44,376 nt of DNA from Candidatus Limivivens intestinipullorum (GCA_018711185.1 DVIQ01000112.1:1-44376), one strand, 5' to 3'. Positions 1 to 8,481 are shown, counted from the stretch's first letter. Notes: generated by a model not told the origin, from the sequence alone. Numbers and translations: made by a program.

Positions 1-1392
1 TTCGGTAAAAGCCGGGCGGTTCTTATGAACCCGAACATGAAAAAGGTGACATTTAAGGATGTAGCCGGTCTCCAGGAGGAAAAGGAGGACTTAAAGGAGG
101 TTGTGGACTTTTTGAAAAATCCCAAGAAATACCTCCAGGTCGGCGCCAGAATCCCCAAAGGCGTTCTTCTTGTGGGGCCTCCGGGAACGGGAAAAACGCT
201 TCTCGCCAAAGCGGTGGCGGGCGAGGCGGGAGTTCCCTTCTTCAGTATTTCCGGCTCGGACTTTGTGGAGATGTTTGTGGGCGTCGGCGCGTCCCGTGTG
301 AGGGATTTGTTCGCCGAGGCGAAAAAGAACGCTCCCTGCATCGTGTTTATCGATGAGATCGATGCAGTGGCCAGACGCCGCGGAACCGGCATGGGCGGCG
401 GACACGACGAGCGGGAGCAGACCCTGAACCAGCTCCTGGTGGAGATGGACGGTTTTGGATACAATGAAGGCATTATTGTCATGTCCGCCACGAACCGGGT
501 GGACATTCTGGACCCGGCGATTCTGCGTCCAGGAAGATTTGACCGGAAGGTAGGCGTGGGACGCCCGGATATCAAGGGCAGAGAGGAAATCCTGCGGGTT
601 CACTCCAAGGGAAAGCCCCTGGGAGACGATGTGGATCTGAAGGAAATCGCCCAGACCACCGCCGGCTTTACCGGCGCGGATCTGGAAAATCTCATGAACG
701 AGGCGGCTATCTATGCCGCGAAGGACAACCGCAGCTTTATCACCAGCCAGGATATTAAAAGCGCTTTTGTAAAGGTGGGAATCGGCGCGGAGAAGCGAAG
801 CAAGGTGATTTCCGACAAGGAAAAGAAGATTACGGCTTACCACGAGGCGGGCCACGCGATTCTCTTCCATGTGCTGCCGGATGTGGGACCGGTCCACACG
901 ATTTCCATTATCCCCACGGGAATGGGAGCCGCGGGCTATACGATGCCGCTGCCGGAAAAGGACGAGATGTTCAACACGAAAAGCCAGATGCTTCAGAATA
1001 TTGAAGTATCCTTTGGAGGCAGGGTCGCGGAGGAGCTGATCTTCGGGGATGTGACCACGGGGGCGTCCCAGGATATCAAGCAGGCCACAAGCCTCGCCAG
1101 GTCCATGGTGACAAAGTACGGCATGTCCGAAAAGGTCGGAATGATTAACTACGGCGGCGATGATGACGAGGTATTTATCGGCCGGGATCTGGCGCATACC
1201 AGAGGCTTTGGGGATACTACCCAGGATCTGATCGACGCGGAGGTGAAGCGGATTATCGATGAGGCATACGCGAAAGCCAAGGCCCATCTTCAGGAAAATA
1301 TCGGTGTGCTCCATCGCTGTGCCGCTCTGCTGATCGAAAAAGAAAAGATCGGAAAAGAGGAATTCGAGGCGCTTTTTGTCGAAAATGCATAA
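1..1392 (+). CDS. ftsH: FtsH ATP-dependent zinc metalloprotease, 5' end outside window
   Basis: Membrane-anchored AAA+ protease that extracts and degrades membrane and short-lived proteins. The reading frame is open from base 1, and the first ATG (base 25) falls inside the linker before the AAA domain, so the N-terminal membrane part lies upstream and the gene is cut by the window edge. Visible motifs are Walker A GPPGTGKT (bases 175-198), pore loop MFVGVGAS, Walker B VFIDEID, the second region of homology ending LRPGRFDR, and the zinc site HEAGH (841-855). The downstream Asp in ASQDIKQA is the expected third zinc ligand. The peptidase domain is complete to the stop. A hairpin with a T-run follows about 140 bases later. 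Confidence 0.97.
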   Translation, partial: FGKSRAVLMNPNMKKVTFKDVAGLQEEKEDLKEVVDFLKNPKKYLQVGARIPKGVLLVGPPGTGKTLLAKAVAGEAGVPFFSISGSDFVEMFVGVGASRVRDLFAEAKKNAPCIVFIDEIDAVARRRGTGMGGGHDEREQTLNQLLVEMDGFGYNEGIIVMSATNRVDILDPAILRPGRFDRKVGVGRPDIKGREEILRVHSKGKPLGDDVDLKEIAQTTAGFTGADLENLMNEAAIYAAKDNRSFITSQDIKSAFVKVGIGAEKRSKVISDKEKKITAYHEAGHAILFHVLPDVGPVHTISIIPTGMGAAGYTMPLPEKDEMFNTKSQMLQNIEVSFGGRVAEELIFGDVTTGASQDIKQATSLARSMVTKYGMSEKVGMINYGGDDDEVFIGRDLAHTRGFGDTTQDLIDAEVKRIIDEAYAKAKAHLQENIGVLHRCAALLIEKEKIGKEEFEALFVENA

Positions 1393-1442
1393 AAACAGAG
1401 TGTAAAATTTGTGAAGTTTATGCACACTTATTTGGAAAGCAA

Positions 1443-1451
1443 TGCTATAAT
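1443..1451 (+). promoter_or_regulatory. Extended -10 promoter downstream of ftsH
   Basis: TG-C-TATAAT at 1443-1451 is an extended -10 element, but no good -35 is present. It faces a gene-free stretch that ends in a terminator at 1528-1566, so any transcript would be about 110 nt. Whether it is used is unknown. Confidence 0.35.
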
Positions 1452-1527
1452 ATACATCGTAAAACCCCCCAATACATTATATAGTTTTTGCTACACCCCA
1501 TAAGAGAAATACCTTCTCCAAGGAAAA

Positions 1528-1566
1528 GGGGCTGTCCGGATCGGGATATCCGGGCAGCTCCTTTTT
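1528..1566 (+). terminator. Rho-independent terminator
   Basis: Arms GGGGCTGTCCGGA (1528-1540) and TCCGGGCAGCTCC (1549-1561) pair over 13 positions with two G-U pairs, followed by TTTTT. It probably ends the ftsH transcript and any short RNA started at 1451. The rest of the gene-free interval 1393-1833 holds a structured repeat (1582-1693), a palindromic hairpin (1716-1744) and the promoter of the next gene. Confidence 0.8.
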
Positions 1567-1581
1567 CATTGTCCGTTTATT

Positions 1582-1693
1582 CACGCGGGCAACAAGCCAA
1601 GCGGACATGCTTGCATGTCCATTTGGCGGTGCTGTGTGCCGGCGGCACACGTTTAGCACTCACCGAAACGGAGTGCGGAACGCCGCGAGGGTC
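1582..1693 (+). repeat. Structured intergenic repeat, family A, copy 1
   Basis: About 110 bases nearly identical to 4248-4352. It contains the palindromes GGACATGC-TT-GCATGTCC (about 1602-1620) and GTGTGCC-GGC-GGCACAC, then GCACTC / GAGTGC around ACCGAAACG. The second copy keeps the first two stems with compensating or wobble changes. No open frame is conserved between the copies, so this is a non-coding repeat of unknown function. Confidence 0.7.
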
Positions 1694-1715
1694 ATTCCGT
1701 TTCTGGTCAGAACGT

Positions 1716-1744
1716 GTAACGGTTCAGCAGGGCTGAACTGTTAC
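1716..1744 (+). repeat. Palindromic element, solo terminal hairpin
   Basis: GTAACGGTTCAGC, loop AGG, GCTGAACTGTTAC: a 13-bp stem with one G-U pair. It matches the right-end hairpin of the 135-bp element seen in full at 40591-40725. It lies directly after family A copy 1 and 31 bases before the promoter of the glycosidase gene. Confidence 0.75.
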
Positions 1745-1774
1745 GGGAACGTAAAACAATCTTTGAAATCAGGG

Positions 1775-1803
1775 TTGTACCTTCGCGGCAGATGGTATAG
1801 AAT
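1775..1803 (+). promoter_or_regulatory. Sigma-A promoter of the GH13 gene
   Basis: TTGTAC (1775-1780), 17-base spacer, TAGAAT (1798-1803), about 30 bases upstream of the ATG. The leader carries a GGAGAAAGGAAAGGAG purine run as ribosome site. Confidence 0.6.
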
Positions 1804-1833
1804 AGAAGGAAGGAGAAAGGAAAGGAGCATTTT

Positions 1834-3945
1834 ATGAATCCAGCGAGTATTGAATATCTGCAGAAAGCGCAGAAGTACGTGATGCAGATGCGGCCGGTAT
1901 TTCAGCCGAATGCACTTTTTAGCGATGAAACGTCCAATTATGTGAGCCCCATGGAGCCGGCGGAGGGGGAGACGGTGACGATCCGGTTCCGGGCAGGCAA
2001 AAATAACGTGGATGCGGTATATCTGATAAGCGGGAGTCAGAAGCTGCTTATGGAGTACGAGTCCACAAAAGGACGGTTCGATTATTACAAAGTAAGCGTG
2101 ACGATGGGCGCTGAAGTATTCCGGTATTATTTTGAAGTACGAGCGGGAAAAATACAATGCTTTTACAATAAACGGGGAATGTCCAGGGATCTTCAGGAGT
2201 ATTACAGTTTTGCCATTGCACCGGGCTTTTCCACTCCAGACTGGGCCAAGGGAGCCGTTATGTACCAGATTTTCACCGACCGTTTTTATAATGGTGATCC
2301 CACCAACGATGTGGAAGACCGGGAATACTGCTATATCCATGATTATTCCTCAAAGGTGACGGACTGGAATAAATGTCCGGAGTTTATGGGAATCCGGGAG
2401 TTTTATGGAGGCGATCTCCAGGGGGTTATGGATAAGCTGGATTATCTCCAGGACCTTGGGGTGGATGTGATCTATTTTAACCCCATCTTTGTTTCGCCCT
2501 CCAATCATAAATACGATATCCAGGACTACGATTATGTGGATCCCCACTACGGACGAATCATCAAAGATGAGGGAGAGCTTCTGGCGGAAGGAGATCTGGA
2601 AAACAGCCACGCCACCCGCTTTATCTGCAGAGTGACGGATCCGGAGAATCTGGAGGCCAGCAACCGCCTGCTGATCCGTCTGGTGGAGGCAGCTCACAGG
2701 AGAGGGATGCGCGTGATCCTGGACGGCGTTTTCAACCACTGCGGTTCTTTTAATAAATGGCTGGACAGGGAGCGCATTTACGAAAACCAGAAAGGCTATG
2801 AAAAGGGCGCTTTTGTATCCGCGGACAGCCCATACCGGAGCTTCTTTAAATTCAGCCGGGACAACTGGCCGTATAACCCCTTTTATGACGGATGGTGGGG
2901 GCATGATACCCTTCCTAAGCTGGCCTACGAACAGTCCGACAAGCTGGTGGAGTACATTATGCAGATCGGGAAAAAGTGGGTTTCTCCGCCTTATAACCTG
3001 GATGGCTGGCGTCTGGACGTGGCGGCGGATCTGGGATTTACCAACGAGTATAACCATGAATTCTGGAAGCGCTTTCGCCGCGAGGTAAAGGCGGCGAACC
3101 CGGACGCCCTGATTCTGGCGGAGCACTATGGGGACGCCAGGGACTGGCTTCAGGGCGATCAGTGGGACACAGTGATGAACTATGATGCCTTTATGGAGCC
3201 TATTACCTGGTTTTTCACGGGCATGGAAAAGCACAGCGACGAATACTGCGAGGGGCTTCTGGGAAATCACGAAACCTTTATTGGGGCAATGAGCCATCAT
3301 ATGGCAAGCTTTATGGCACCGTCTCTGCAGGTATCTATGAATGAGCTCTCCAACCACGACCATTCCCGCTTTTTGACCCGGACGAACCACAAGGTGGGAA
3401 GGGTTGCTTTTCTGGGCCATGCGGCAGCCTCTGAGGATGTGGATGTGGACGTTATGCGGGAGGCTGTGCTGATGCAGATGACATGGCCGGGAGCGCCGAC
3501 ACTGTACTATGGCGACGAAGCCGGCGTCTGCGGCTTTACGGATCCGGACAACCGCAGAACCTATCCCTGGGGCCATGAAAATCAGGATTTGATCGCTTAC
3601 CACAGGGCGGTGATCCGGATTCATAAAAAGTATCCGGTGCTGACCCACGGTTCTTTCCGCTTTCTGCATGGGGAGAAAAACTGCATTGCCTACGGACGCT
3701 TTTCGAAGGAAGAGCAGATTGTGGTAGTTTTCCATAATGGAGACGACACCCGGCCGTTTCATATACCCGTCTGGCCCGCGGAGGTGGAGCAGGAGGCAAG
3801 CCTTTGCTGTCTGTTCTGCACGGACCGCAACGGCTGGCGAGAGAACGACGGCGTGTTCTCTGTGGAAAAAGGAGAGCTTGTCTTGGAGCTTGGCCCAAAG
3901 ACAGGTATGGTATTCCTACAGGAAAAGAAAGAAGAATCCGTCTGA
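1834..3945 (+). CDS. Glycoside hydrolase family 13 alpha-glycosidase (neopullulanase/maltodextrinase-like)
   Basis: Hydrolyses alpha-1,4 (perhaps alpha-1,6) glucosidic bonds of maltodextrins. At 703 aa it has the layout of neopullulanase-type enzymes: an N-terminal beta-sandwich like CBM34 (about residues 25-130) before the catalytic barrel, which begins near VMYQIFTDRF. Catalytic motifs are all present: DGVFNH (D297, N301, H302), GWRLD with nucleophile D395, ILAEH with acid/base E430, and SNHD with D509. No signal peptide is seen, so the enzyme is probably cytoplasmic and acts on imported oligosaccharides. It is a single-gene unit with its own promoter. The exact substrate within GH13 cannot be read from the sequence. 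Confidence 0.92.
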   Translation: MNPASIEYLQKAQKYVMQMRPVFQPNALFSDETSNYVSPMEPAEGETVTIRFRAGKNNVDAVYLISGSQKLLMEYESTKGRFDYYKVSVTMGAEVFRYYFEVRAGKIQCFYNKRGMSRDLQEYYSFAIAPGFSTPDWAKGAVMYQIFTDRFYNGDPTNDVEDREYCYIHDYSSKVTDWNKCPEFMGIREFYGGDLQGVMDKLDYLQDLGVDVIYFNPIFVSPSNHKYDIQDYDYVDPHYGRIIKDEGELLAEGDLENSHATRFICRVTDPENLEASNRLLIRLVEAAHRRGMRVILDGVFNHCGSFNKWLDRERIYENQKGYEKGAFVSADSPYRSFFKFSRDNWPYNPFYDGWWGHDTLPKLAYEQSDKLVEYIMQIGKKWVSPPYNLDGWRLDVAADLGFTNEYNHEFWKRFRREVKAANPDALILAEHYGDARDWLQGDQWDTVMNYDAFMEPITWFFTGMEKHSDEYCEGLLGNHETFIGAMSHHMASFMAPSLQVSMNELSNHDHSRFLTRTNHKVGRVAFLGHAAASEDVDVDVMREAVLMQMTWPGAPTLYYGDEAGVCGFTDPDNRRTYPWGHENQDLIAYHRAVIRIHKKYPVLTHGSFRFLHGEKNCIAYGRFSKEEQIVVVFHNGDDTRPFHIPVWPAEVEQEASLCCLFCTDRNGWRENDGVFSVEKGELVLELGPKTGMVFLQEKKEESV

Positions 3946-3948
3946 GAA

Positions 3949-3974
3949 GCAAGCCCTTCTCAGATGGGCTTTGC
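3949..3974 (+). terminator. Weak hairpin after the GH13 gene
   Basis: GCAAGCCC (3949-3956) pairs with GGGCTTTGC (3966-3974) with one bulge, but there is no T-run. An alternative hairpin TGAGAAG / CTTCTCA (3943-3949 and 3956-3962) overlaps it and includes the stop codon, so only one of the two can form at a time. Its role as a terminator is uncertain. Confidence 0.35.
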
Positions 3975-4007
3975 CTGTCCTTTCAACGAAAATACGCGGC
4001 AGTTCGG

Positions 4008-4063
4008 TCCTGCTGAATCATTTTCTCACGGTCTGCGCGCAGACCCGGTTGGACGGCTATAGA
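4008..4063 (-). repeat. Palindromic element, degenerate left half
   Basis: Aligned in reverse to the left half of the 135-bp element: CTGCTGAATCA, then CTCACGGTCTGCGCGC, then a GGTTGGAC end. It contains the perfect palindrome GGTCTGCG/CGCAGACC (4030-4045), matching the first hairpin of the element. It lies between the GH13 gene and the tRNA promoter. Confidence 0.5.
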
Positions 4064-4101
4064 GGTTCCGAAAAAAATGGGCAAAAAAATGAAAAAAGTT
4101 G

Positions 4102-4130
4102 TTGACAAAGCGCGTTCCTTTTGGTATTAT
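4102..4130 (+). promoter_or_regulatory. Strong promoter of tRNA-Gly
   Basis: TTGACA (4102-4107), 17-base spacer, TATTAT (4125-4130), preceded by A-tracts (AAAAAAATG, AAAAAAG) that resemble an UP element. The mature tRNA begins 33 bases downstream of the -10. Confidence 0.85.
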
Positions 4131-4163
4131 ATCAGAGTACCGCTAAGGCAGGTACGAAAAAAT

Positions 4164-4236
4164 GCGCGAGTGGCTCAGTTGGTGGAGCGCGACCTTGCCA
4201 AGGTCGAGGCCGCGGGTTCGAGTCCCGTCTCGCGCT
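4164..4236 (+). tRNA. tRNA-Gly (anticodon GCC)
   Basis: 73 nt with a complete cloverleaf. Acceptor GCGCGAG pairs with CTCGCGC, the D loop contains TCAGTTGGTGGAGC, the anticodon stem GACCT/AGGTC holds the loop TTGCCAA with anticodon GCC, and the T loop is TTCGAGT within GCGGG/CCCGT. The CCA end is not encoded; T8 follows directly. The gene stands alone. A family A repeat copy begins 12 bases downstream, and a good terminator lies at 4390-4415, so the primary transcript may include that repeat. Confidence 0.97.
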
Positions 4237-4247
4237 TTTTTTATTTC

Positions 4248-4352
4248 CACGGGAATGAGTCAAGCGGACATGCTTGTATGTTCATTTTGCGGTGCTGTGC
4301 CGGTGGCACACATTTAGCACCGGCCGAAACGGAGTGTAGAACGCCGGGAGCA
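4248..4352 (+). repeat. Structured intergenic repeat, family A, copy 2
   Basis: Second copy of the 1582-1693 repeat. The shared blocks include CAAGCGGACATGCTTG, GCGGTGCTGTG, GGCACAC, TTTAGCAC and CCGAAACGGAGTG. The stems GGACATGC/GTATGTTC and TGTGCC/GGCACA remain pairable, although the bases differ from copy 1. It sits between tRNA-Gly and a terminator. The interval 4237-4549 otherwise holds only that terminator and the ilvE promoter. Confidence 0.7.
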
Positions 4353-4389
4353 TATGCGGTCTTTGAGGGCGAAAATATCAGGCAAGGAT

Positions 4390-4415
4390 GCCTCTGCAGA
4401 AGCAGGGGCTTTTTT
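4390..4415 (+). terminator. Rho-independent terminator after the tRNA/repeat
   Basis: GCCTCTGC (4390-4397), loop AGAA, GCAGGGGC (4402-4409), then TTTTTT. The 8-bp GC-rich stem and clean T-tract make this a convincing terminator for the tRNA-Gly transcript. Confidence 0.85.
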
Positions 4416-4458
4416 ACGTACTAAGCCCGGCAGAACCGTGAATCTTTTGAAATTTTAC

Positions 4459-4486
4459 TTTACGAATAAAAAAAGAGTGCTATAAT
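4459..4486 (+). promoter_or_regulatory. Promoter of the branched-chain aminotransferase gene
   Basis: TTTACG (4459-4464), 16-base spacer, TATAAT (4481-4486). Only about 60 bases separate the -10 from the ATG, which is too short for a T-box leader. Confidence 0.7.
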
Positions 4487-4549
4487 TTTACTATGCAAGT
4501 TTACCGTCGGCCAGGCGGTATGCATTATCTGCCAGATAGGAGGAAAATT

Positions 4550-5575
4550 ATGGAAAAAAAGAACATCGACTGGGCAAATCTGGGTTTTGCCTATATGAAG
4601 ACCGACAAGCGGTATGTGTCGAACTACAAGGACGGCGCATGGGATGAGGGCGCTTTGATTTCGGATGCCAATGTGGTGATCAATGAGTGCGCGGGAGTGC
4701 TTCAGTACGCCCAGACGGTTTTTGAGGGCCTGAAGGCCTATACCACGGAGGATGGACATATCGTGACCTTCCGCCCGGACCTGAACGCGGAGCGTCTGGA
4801 GGCATCCGCCCGGAGGCTGGAGATCCCGGTATTTCCCAAGGAGCGCTTCCTGGACGCCATCCATCAGGTGGTTGAGGCCAACGCGGCTTATGTTCCCCCA
4901 TATGGATCCGGCGCGACACTGTATATCCGCCCCTATATTTTTGGCAGCAATGCCGTAATCGGCGTAAAGCCGGCGGACGAGTACCAGTTCCGTGTCTTTA
5001 CGACGCCGGTGGGCCCGTATTTCAAAGGCGGCGCGAAGCCCATTACCATCCGTGTCAGTGATTATGACCGGGCGGCGCCCCACGGAACGGGAAATATCAA
5101 GGCAGGGCTGAACTACGCCATGAGCCTGCAGGCAATTGTGGAAGCCCATGAGCAGGGGTACGATGAGAACCTTTATCTGGACGCTGCCACAAGGACGAAG
5201 GTGGAGGAGACCGGAGGAGCGAATTTCCTGTTTGTGACCAAGGACGGAAAGCTGGTTACGCCCAAATCAAACAGTATCCTTCCTTCCATTACCCGCCGTT
5301 CACTGGTTTATGTGGCGCAGCACTATCTGGGCATGGAAGCCGAGGAGCGCGAGGTTACCATGGAAGAAGTAAAGGATTTTGCGGAGTGCGGCCTTTGCGG
5401 AACCGCGGCCGTGATTTCTCCTGTGGGCAAGATCGTTGACCACGGAAAAGAGATCTGTTTCCCCAGCGGAATGGAGGAGATGGGTCCCGTTACCAAAAAA
5501 CTGTACGATACGCTCACCGGCATTCAGATGGGACGCATCCAGGCGCCGGCGGGATGGATCGAGGTTATTCTGTAA
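4550..5575 (+). CDS. ilvE: Branched-chain amino acid aminotransferase
   Basis: PLP enzyme that transfers the amino group between glutamate and the branched-chain 2-oxo acids, the last step of Val, Leu and Ile synthesis and the first of their breakdown. The 341-residue protein is a fold-type IV aminotransferase. It carries the substrate-side motif QTVFEGLKAY and the PLP lysine K184 in GNIKAGLNY. EETGGANFLF and GLCGTAAV are typical of the larger, eukaryote-type BCAT group. The start is taken at 4550 because of GGAGG eight bases upstream and homology beginning at once; an in-frame ATG at 4493 lies on the promoter edge. A bidirectional terminator follows. Confidence 0.93.
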   Translation: MEKKNIDWANLGFAYMKTDKRYVSNYKDGAWDEGALISDANVVINECAGVLQYAQTVFEGLKAYTTEDGHIVTFRPDLNAERLEASARRLEIPVFPKERFLDAIHQVVEANAAYVPPYGSGATLYIRPYIFGSNAVIGVKPADEYQFRVFTTPVGPYFKGGAKPITIRVSDYDRAAPHGTGNIKAGLNYAMSLQAIVEAHEQGYDENLYLDAATRTKVEETGGANFLFVTKDGKLVTPKSNSILPSITRRSLVYVAQHYLGMEAEEREVTMEEVKDFAECGLCGTAAVISPVGKIVDHGKEICFPSGMEEMGPVTKKLYDTLTGIQMGRIQAPAGWIEVIL

Positions 5576-5588
5576 GATTATGCGTGAA

Positions 5589-5626
5589 GAGAAAAACCGG
5601 TATGGATGGCCATGCCGGTTTTTCTC
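5589..5626. terminator. Long hairpin terminator, works in either direction
   Basis: GAGAAAAACCGGTATGG (5589-5605) pairs with CCATGCCGGTTTTTCTC (5610-5626): 17 bp with a single G-U, and a four-base loop. A-rich and T-rich flanks on both sides allow termination on both strands. It separates ilvE from the aldehyde dehydrogenase gene. Confidence 0.85.
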
Positions 5627-5669
5627 ACCGCGGACAAAGGGGCGCGGCAGGAGCGGAAAGGAGAGAAGA

Positions 5670-7043
5670 ATGGGAGCGGTTGCAGAAATCGTAAAAAAGC
5701 AGAGATCCTTTTTTGAGACAGGGAAAACAAAGGATTTAAAATTTCGCGTCGGAGCGCTTGGGCGGCTGTACCGGGCGGTCTGCGAGGAAGAGGAGCGGCT
5801 ATTGGCCGCTCTGAAGAAGGACCTGAACAAGCCTGCCTTTGAGGCGCGCAGTACAGAGACCGGGATGATTAAGGCAGAGATCGGACATCTGATAAAAAAT
5901 CTGGATCGGTGGACAAAGCCGTGCAGGGCCGGCGCGTCTTTCGTAAGCTTTCCGTCTTCCGGCAGGGTCTATTCCTGCCCCTACGGAGTGGTGCTCATTA
6001 TGGCTCCCTGGAATTATCCGCTGCAGCTTTCGCTGATTCCTCTGGCGGGAGCGATTGCCGCGGGGAACTGCGCTGTGGTGAAGCTTTCCCAGGGCGCGCC
6101 GGCCTGCGCAGCGGCAGTGAAGGAGCTTTTGGGCAAGTGCTTTCCGGAGGAATACGTAGCGGCGGTGACGGGCGCTCCGGGAGTGAATGAGGAGCTCTTA
6201 GAAGAAAAATACGACTTTCTGTTTTTCACGGGTAGCCCCGCGGCCGGCAGGGAGGTTATGGAGAAGGCTGCCCGGACCCTGACGCCGGTGTGCCTGGAGC
6301 TGGGGGGAAAAAGTCCCTGTGTGGTGGATGAGACGGCGGATGTGGTGACAGCTGCCAGGCGGATTGTCTGGGGAAAATTCCTGAACGCGGGTCAGACCTG
6401 CGTGGCGCCGGACTATGTGCTGGTTCAGGAGGAGGCAAAGGAAGAGCTCCTGCGCCAGATTGTGCGCTGCGTGGAAAAATTCTACCCACTCAGACCGGAA
6501 TTGGCGGAGAAATTTCCGCATATTGTGAATGAAAGGCATTTCAGCCGGCTTTTAACTCTGATGGAGGGAGAGCAGGCGGTGATTGGCGGAGGCTGGGACC
6601 GCCAGGCGCTTTTCATAGAGCCTACGGTTCTGGATCAGGTATCCTGGGACAGCCCGGTGATGCAGGAAGAGATTTTCGGGCCGCTGCTTCCCGTACTCGC
6701 TTACCGGAGCTGGGAAGAGGCGCTTTCACGGATACGGGCCATGCCAAGACCTCTGGCTTTCTACTATTTTACCGGGAGCAGAAACAGGGCCAGGAGGGTA
6801 TTTTCGGAGGTAGAGTGCGGCGGAGGCTGCGTAAACGATACGATACTTCACCTGACTGCCCAGGGACTGCCCTTTGGAGGCGTGGGGAACAGCGGAATGG
6901 GCCGCTATCACGGGAAATACAGTGTGGATACCTTTTCTTACCGAAAGGGCGTTCTGTGGAAACCGGCGCGCCCGGATCTGCTTCTGCGCTATCCGCCTTA
7001 CACAAAGCTGGCGGAAAAGGCAATCCGGTATTTCCTCAAATAA
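5670..7043 (+). CDS. Aldehyde dehydrogenase family protein (class 3-like)
   Basis: NAD(P)-dependent oxidation of an aldehyde to the acid. At 457 aa it is short for the superfamily and resembles class 3 / fatty-aldehyde enzymes (AlkH, YwdH types) that lack the N-terminal extension. Catalytic Cys244 lies in NAGQTCVAPD and general-base Glu210 in CLELGGKSP; FFTGS and QEEIFGPLLPV are conserved. The start at 5670 follows GGAAAGGAGAG. The C-terminal YPPYTKL with hydrophobic and basic residues is the pattern that helps membrane association in this class. The aldehyde is unknown; the neighbouring aminotransferase hints at branched-chain aldehydes, but a terminator lies between the two genes. Confidence 0.9.
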   Translation: MGAVAEIVKKQRSFFETGKTKDLKFRVGALGRLYRAVCEEEERLLAALKKDLNKPAFEARSTETGMIKAEIGHLIKNLDRWTKPCRAGASFVSFPSSGRVYSCPYGVVLIMAPWNYPLQLSLIPLAGAIAAGNCAVVKLSQGAPACAAAVKELLGKCFPEEYVAAVTGAPGVNEELLEEKYDFLFFTGSPAAGREVMEKAARTLTPVCLELGGKSPCVVDETADVVTAARRIVWGKFLNAGQTCVAPDYVLVQEEAKEELLRQIVRCVEKFYPLRPELAEKFPHIVNERHFSRLLTLMEGEQAVIGGGWDRQALFIEPTVLDQVSWDSPVMQEEIFGPLLPVLAYRSWEEALSRIRAMPRPLAFYYFTGSRNRARRVFSEVECGGGCVNDTILHLTAQGLPFGGVGNSGMGRYHGKYSVDTFSYRKGVLWKPARPDLLLRYPPYTKLAEKAIRYFLK

Positions 7044-7059
7044 AAAGTCAAGATTTCAC

Positions 7060-7088
7060 TTGACGTAGGACTGCTGGCGTAATAAAAT
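7060..7088 (+). promoter_or_regulatory. Promoter of the class I/II aminotransferase gene
   Basis: TTGACG (7060-7065), 17-base spacer, TAAAAT (7083-7088), leaving a leader of about 75 bases before the ATG at 7166. Confidence 0.75.
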
Positions 7089-7165
7089 AACTGTTAGTGA
7101 ACAAATATGTTTATGTGACGCACAAATGTACGCTACAGAAAGACAGATGAATGAGGAGGAAGATT

Positions 7166-8455
7166 ATGCCAGCGTATAAAGAAATGAGCAGGGAGGAGCT
7201 GCTGCAGGAAAAGGCGGCTTTAGAACAGCAGTTTGAAGAGGTGAAGGGCAAGGGTCTGAAGCTCGATATGTCCAGAGGAAAGCCAAGCACAGCGCAGCTG
7301 GATCTGGCTATGGGGATGATGGATGTATTGAACAGTCATACGGATCTTAGGTGCGAAGCAGGGATCGACTGCAGAAGTTATGGCTGCCTGGACGGAATCG
7401 ACGAGGCAAAGCAGCTTTTGGCGGATATGACGGAGGTTTCCAAGGACAATCTGATTGTCTACGGAAATTCCAGCCTGAACGTTATGTACGACACCGTTTC
7501 CCGCTCTATGACGCATGGCGTAATGGGAAGCACGCCCTGGTGCAAGCTGAAGGACAATGTAAAATTCCTCTGCCCGGTTCCGGGATATGACCGCCATTTT
7601 GCCATCACCGAGCATTTCGGCATTGAGATGATCAACATTCCCATGACGGAAACTGGTCCGGATATGGATCTGGTGGAGCAGTACGTAAACAACGATCCCC
7701 TTGTAAAGGGAATCTGGTGCGTGCCGAAATACTCCAATCCCCAGGGACTGACCTATTCCGATGAGACAGTGCGCCGCTTTGCCAGACTGAATCCGGCAGC
7801 GGAGGATTTCCGTATTTACTGGGACAATGCCTACGGGATTCATCACCTCTATGATGATAAGCAGGATCATCTGATCGAGATTCTGATGGAGTGCAAAAAA
7901 GAAGGCCATCCGGATATGGTATTTAAGTTCTGCTCCACATCTAAGGTGAGCTTTCCTGGTTCCGGTGTGGCGGCTATCGGCGCGTCTGAGGCGAATCTGG
8001 AATATATCCGCAAGCAGATGGCGATTCAGACCATCGGCCATGACAAGCTGAATCAGCTCCGCCATGTGCGTTTCTTTAAAGACATTCACGGCATGGTTCT
8101 TCATATGAAGAAGCACGCGGAGATTCTGCGGCCCAAGTTCGAAACCGTTCTGGACGGCCTGGAAAGAGAACTGGGCGATAAGGGTATCGGGAGTTGGATC
8201 CGTCCCAGAGGAGGCTACTTTATTTCTTTTGACGCCCTTCCAGGCTGCGCGAAAGCCATTGTGGCGAAGGCAAAGGAGGCGGGATTGGTGATGACGCCCG
8301 CAGGCGCGACATTCCCCTACGGCAAAGATCCGAAGGATTCAAACATTCGTATCGCTCCCTCCTATCCGACTCCGGAGGAGCTGGCCGTGGCCACCGATAT
8401 TTTCATTTTGAGCGTGAAGCTGGTCAGCATCGATAAAATACTGGAAGAAATGTAA
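7166..8455 (+). CDS. PLP-dependent aminotransferase, class I/II fold (aspartate-aminotransferase-like)
   Basis: 429 aa. It belongs to the aminotransferase family in which SRGKPS near the N-terminus (residues 34-39) replaces the usual glycine-rich entry motif. Members are annotated as MocR-type aminotransferase domains without the GntR part, and some have aspartate aminotransferase activity. The PLP lysine is K260 in CSTSKVSFPGSG; the substrate-carboxylate Arg is probably the one in SNIRIAPSYP near the C-terminus. YSNPQG and IYWDNAYGIHHL hold the expected Asn and Asp/Tyr of the cofactor pocket. The start at 7166 follows GAGGAGGAAG; an in-frame ATG at 7151 overlaps that ribosome site. The donor/acceptor pair cannot be fixed from sequence. 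Confidence 0.88.
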   Translation: MPAYKEMSREELLQEKAALEQQFEEVKGKGLKLDMSRGKPSTAQLDLAMGMMDVLNSHTDLRCEAGIDCRSYGCLDGIDEAKQLLADMTEVSKDNLIVYGNSSLNVMYDTVSRSMTHGVMGSTPWCKLKDNVKFLCPVPGYDRHFAITEHFGIEMINIPMTETGPDMDLVEQYVNNDPLVKGIWCVPKYSNPQGLTYSDETVRRFARLNPAAEDFRIYWDNAYGIHHLYDDKQDHLIEILMECKKEGHPDMVFKFCSTSKVSFPGSGVAAIGASEANLEYIRKQMAIQTIGHDKLNQLRHVRFFKDIHGMVLHMKKHAEILRPKFETVLDGLERELGDKGIGSWIRPRGGYFISFDALPGCAKAIVAKAKEAGLVMTPAGATFPYGKDPKDSNIRIAPSYPTPEELAVATDIFILSVKLVSIDKILEEM

Positions 8456-8481
8456 CATCTGAGGCAAACGCTGCCCGAAGG

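Noticed and set aside
91..1425. 444-aa open frame antisense to ftsH
   Set aside because: Shadow of the ftsH codon pattern; no ribosome site, no family resemblance, and ftsH motifs are unmistakable on the plus strand.
2350..3762. 470-aa antisense frame within the GH13 gene
   Set aside because: Composition-driven shadow; all four GH13 motifs lie on the other strand.
4077..4424. 115-aa frame across the tRNA-Gly gene
   Set aside because: It reads through a perfect tRNA and a structured repeat.
4487..4549. T-box riboswitch before the branched-chain aminotransferase
   Set aside because: The leader is about 60 bases and lacks T-box or antiterminator sequences.
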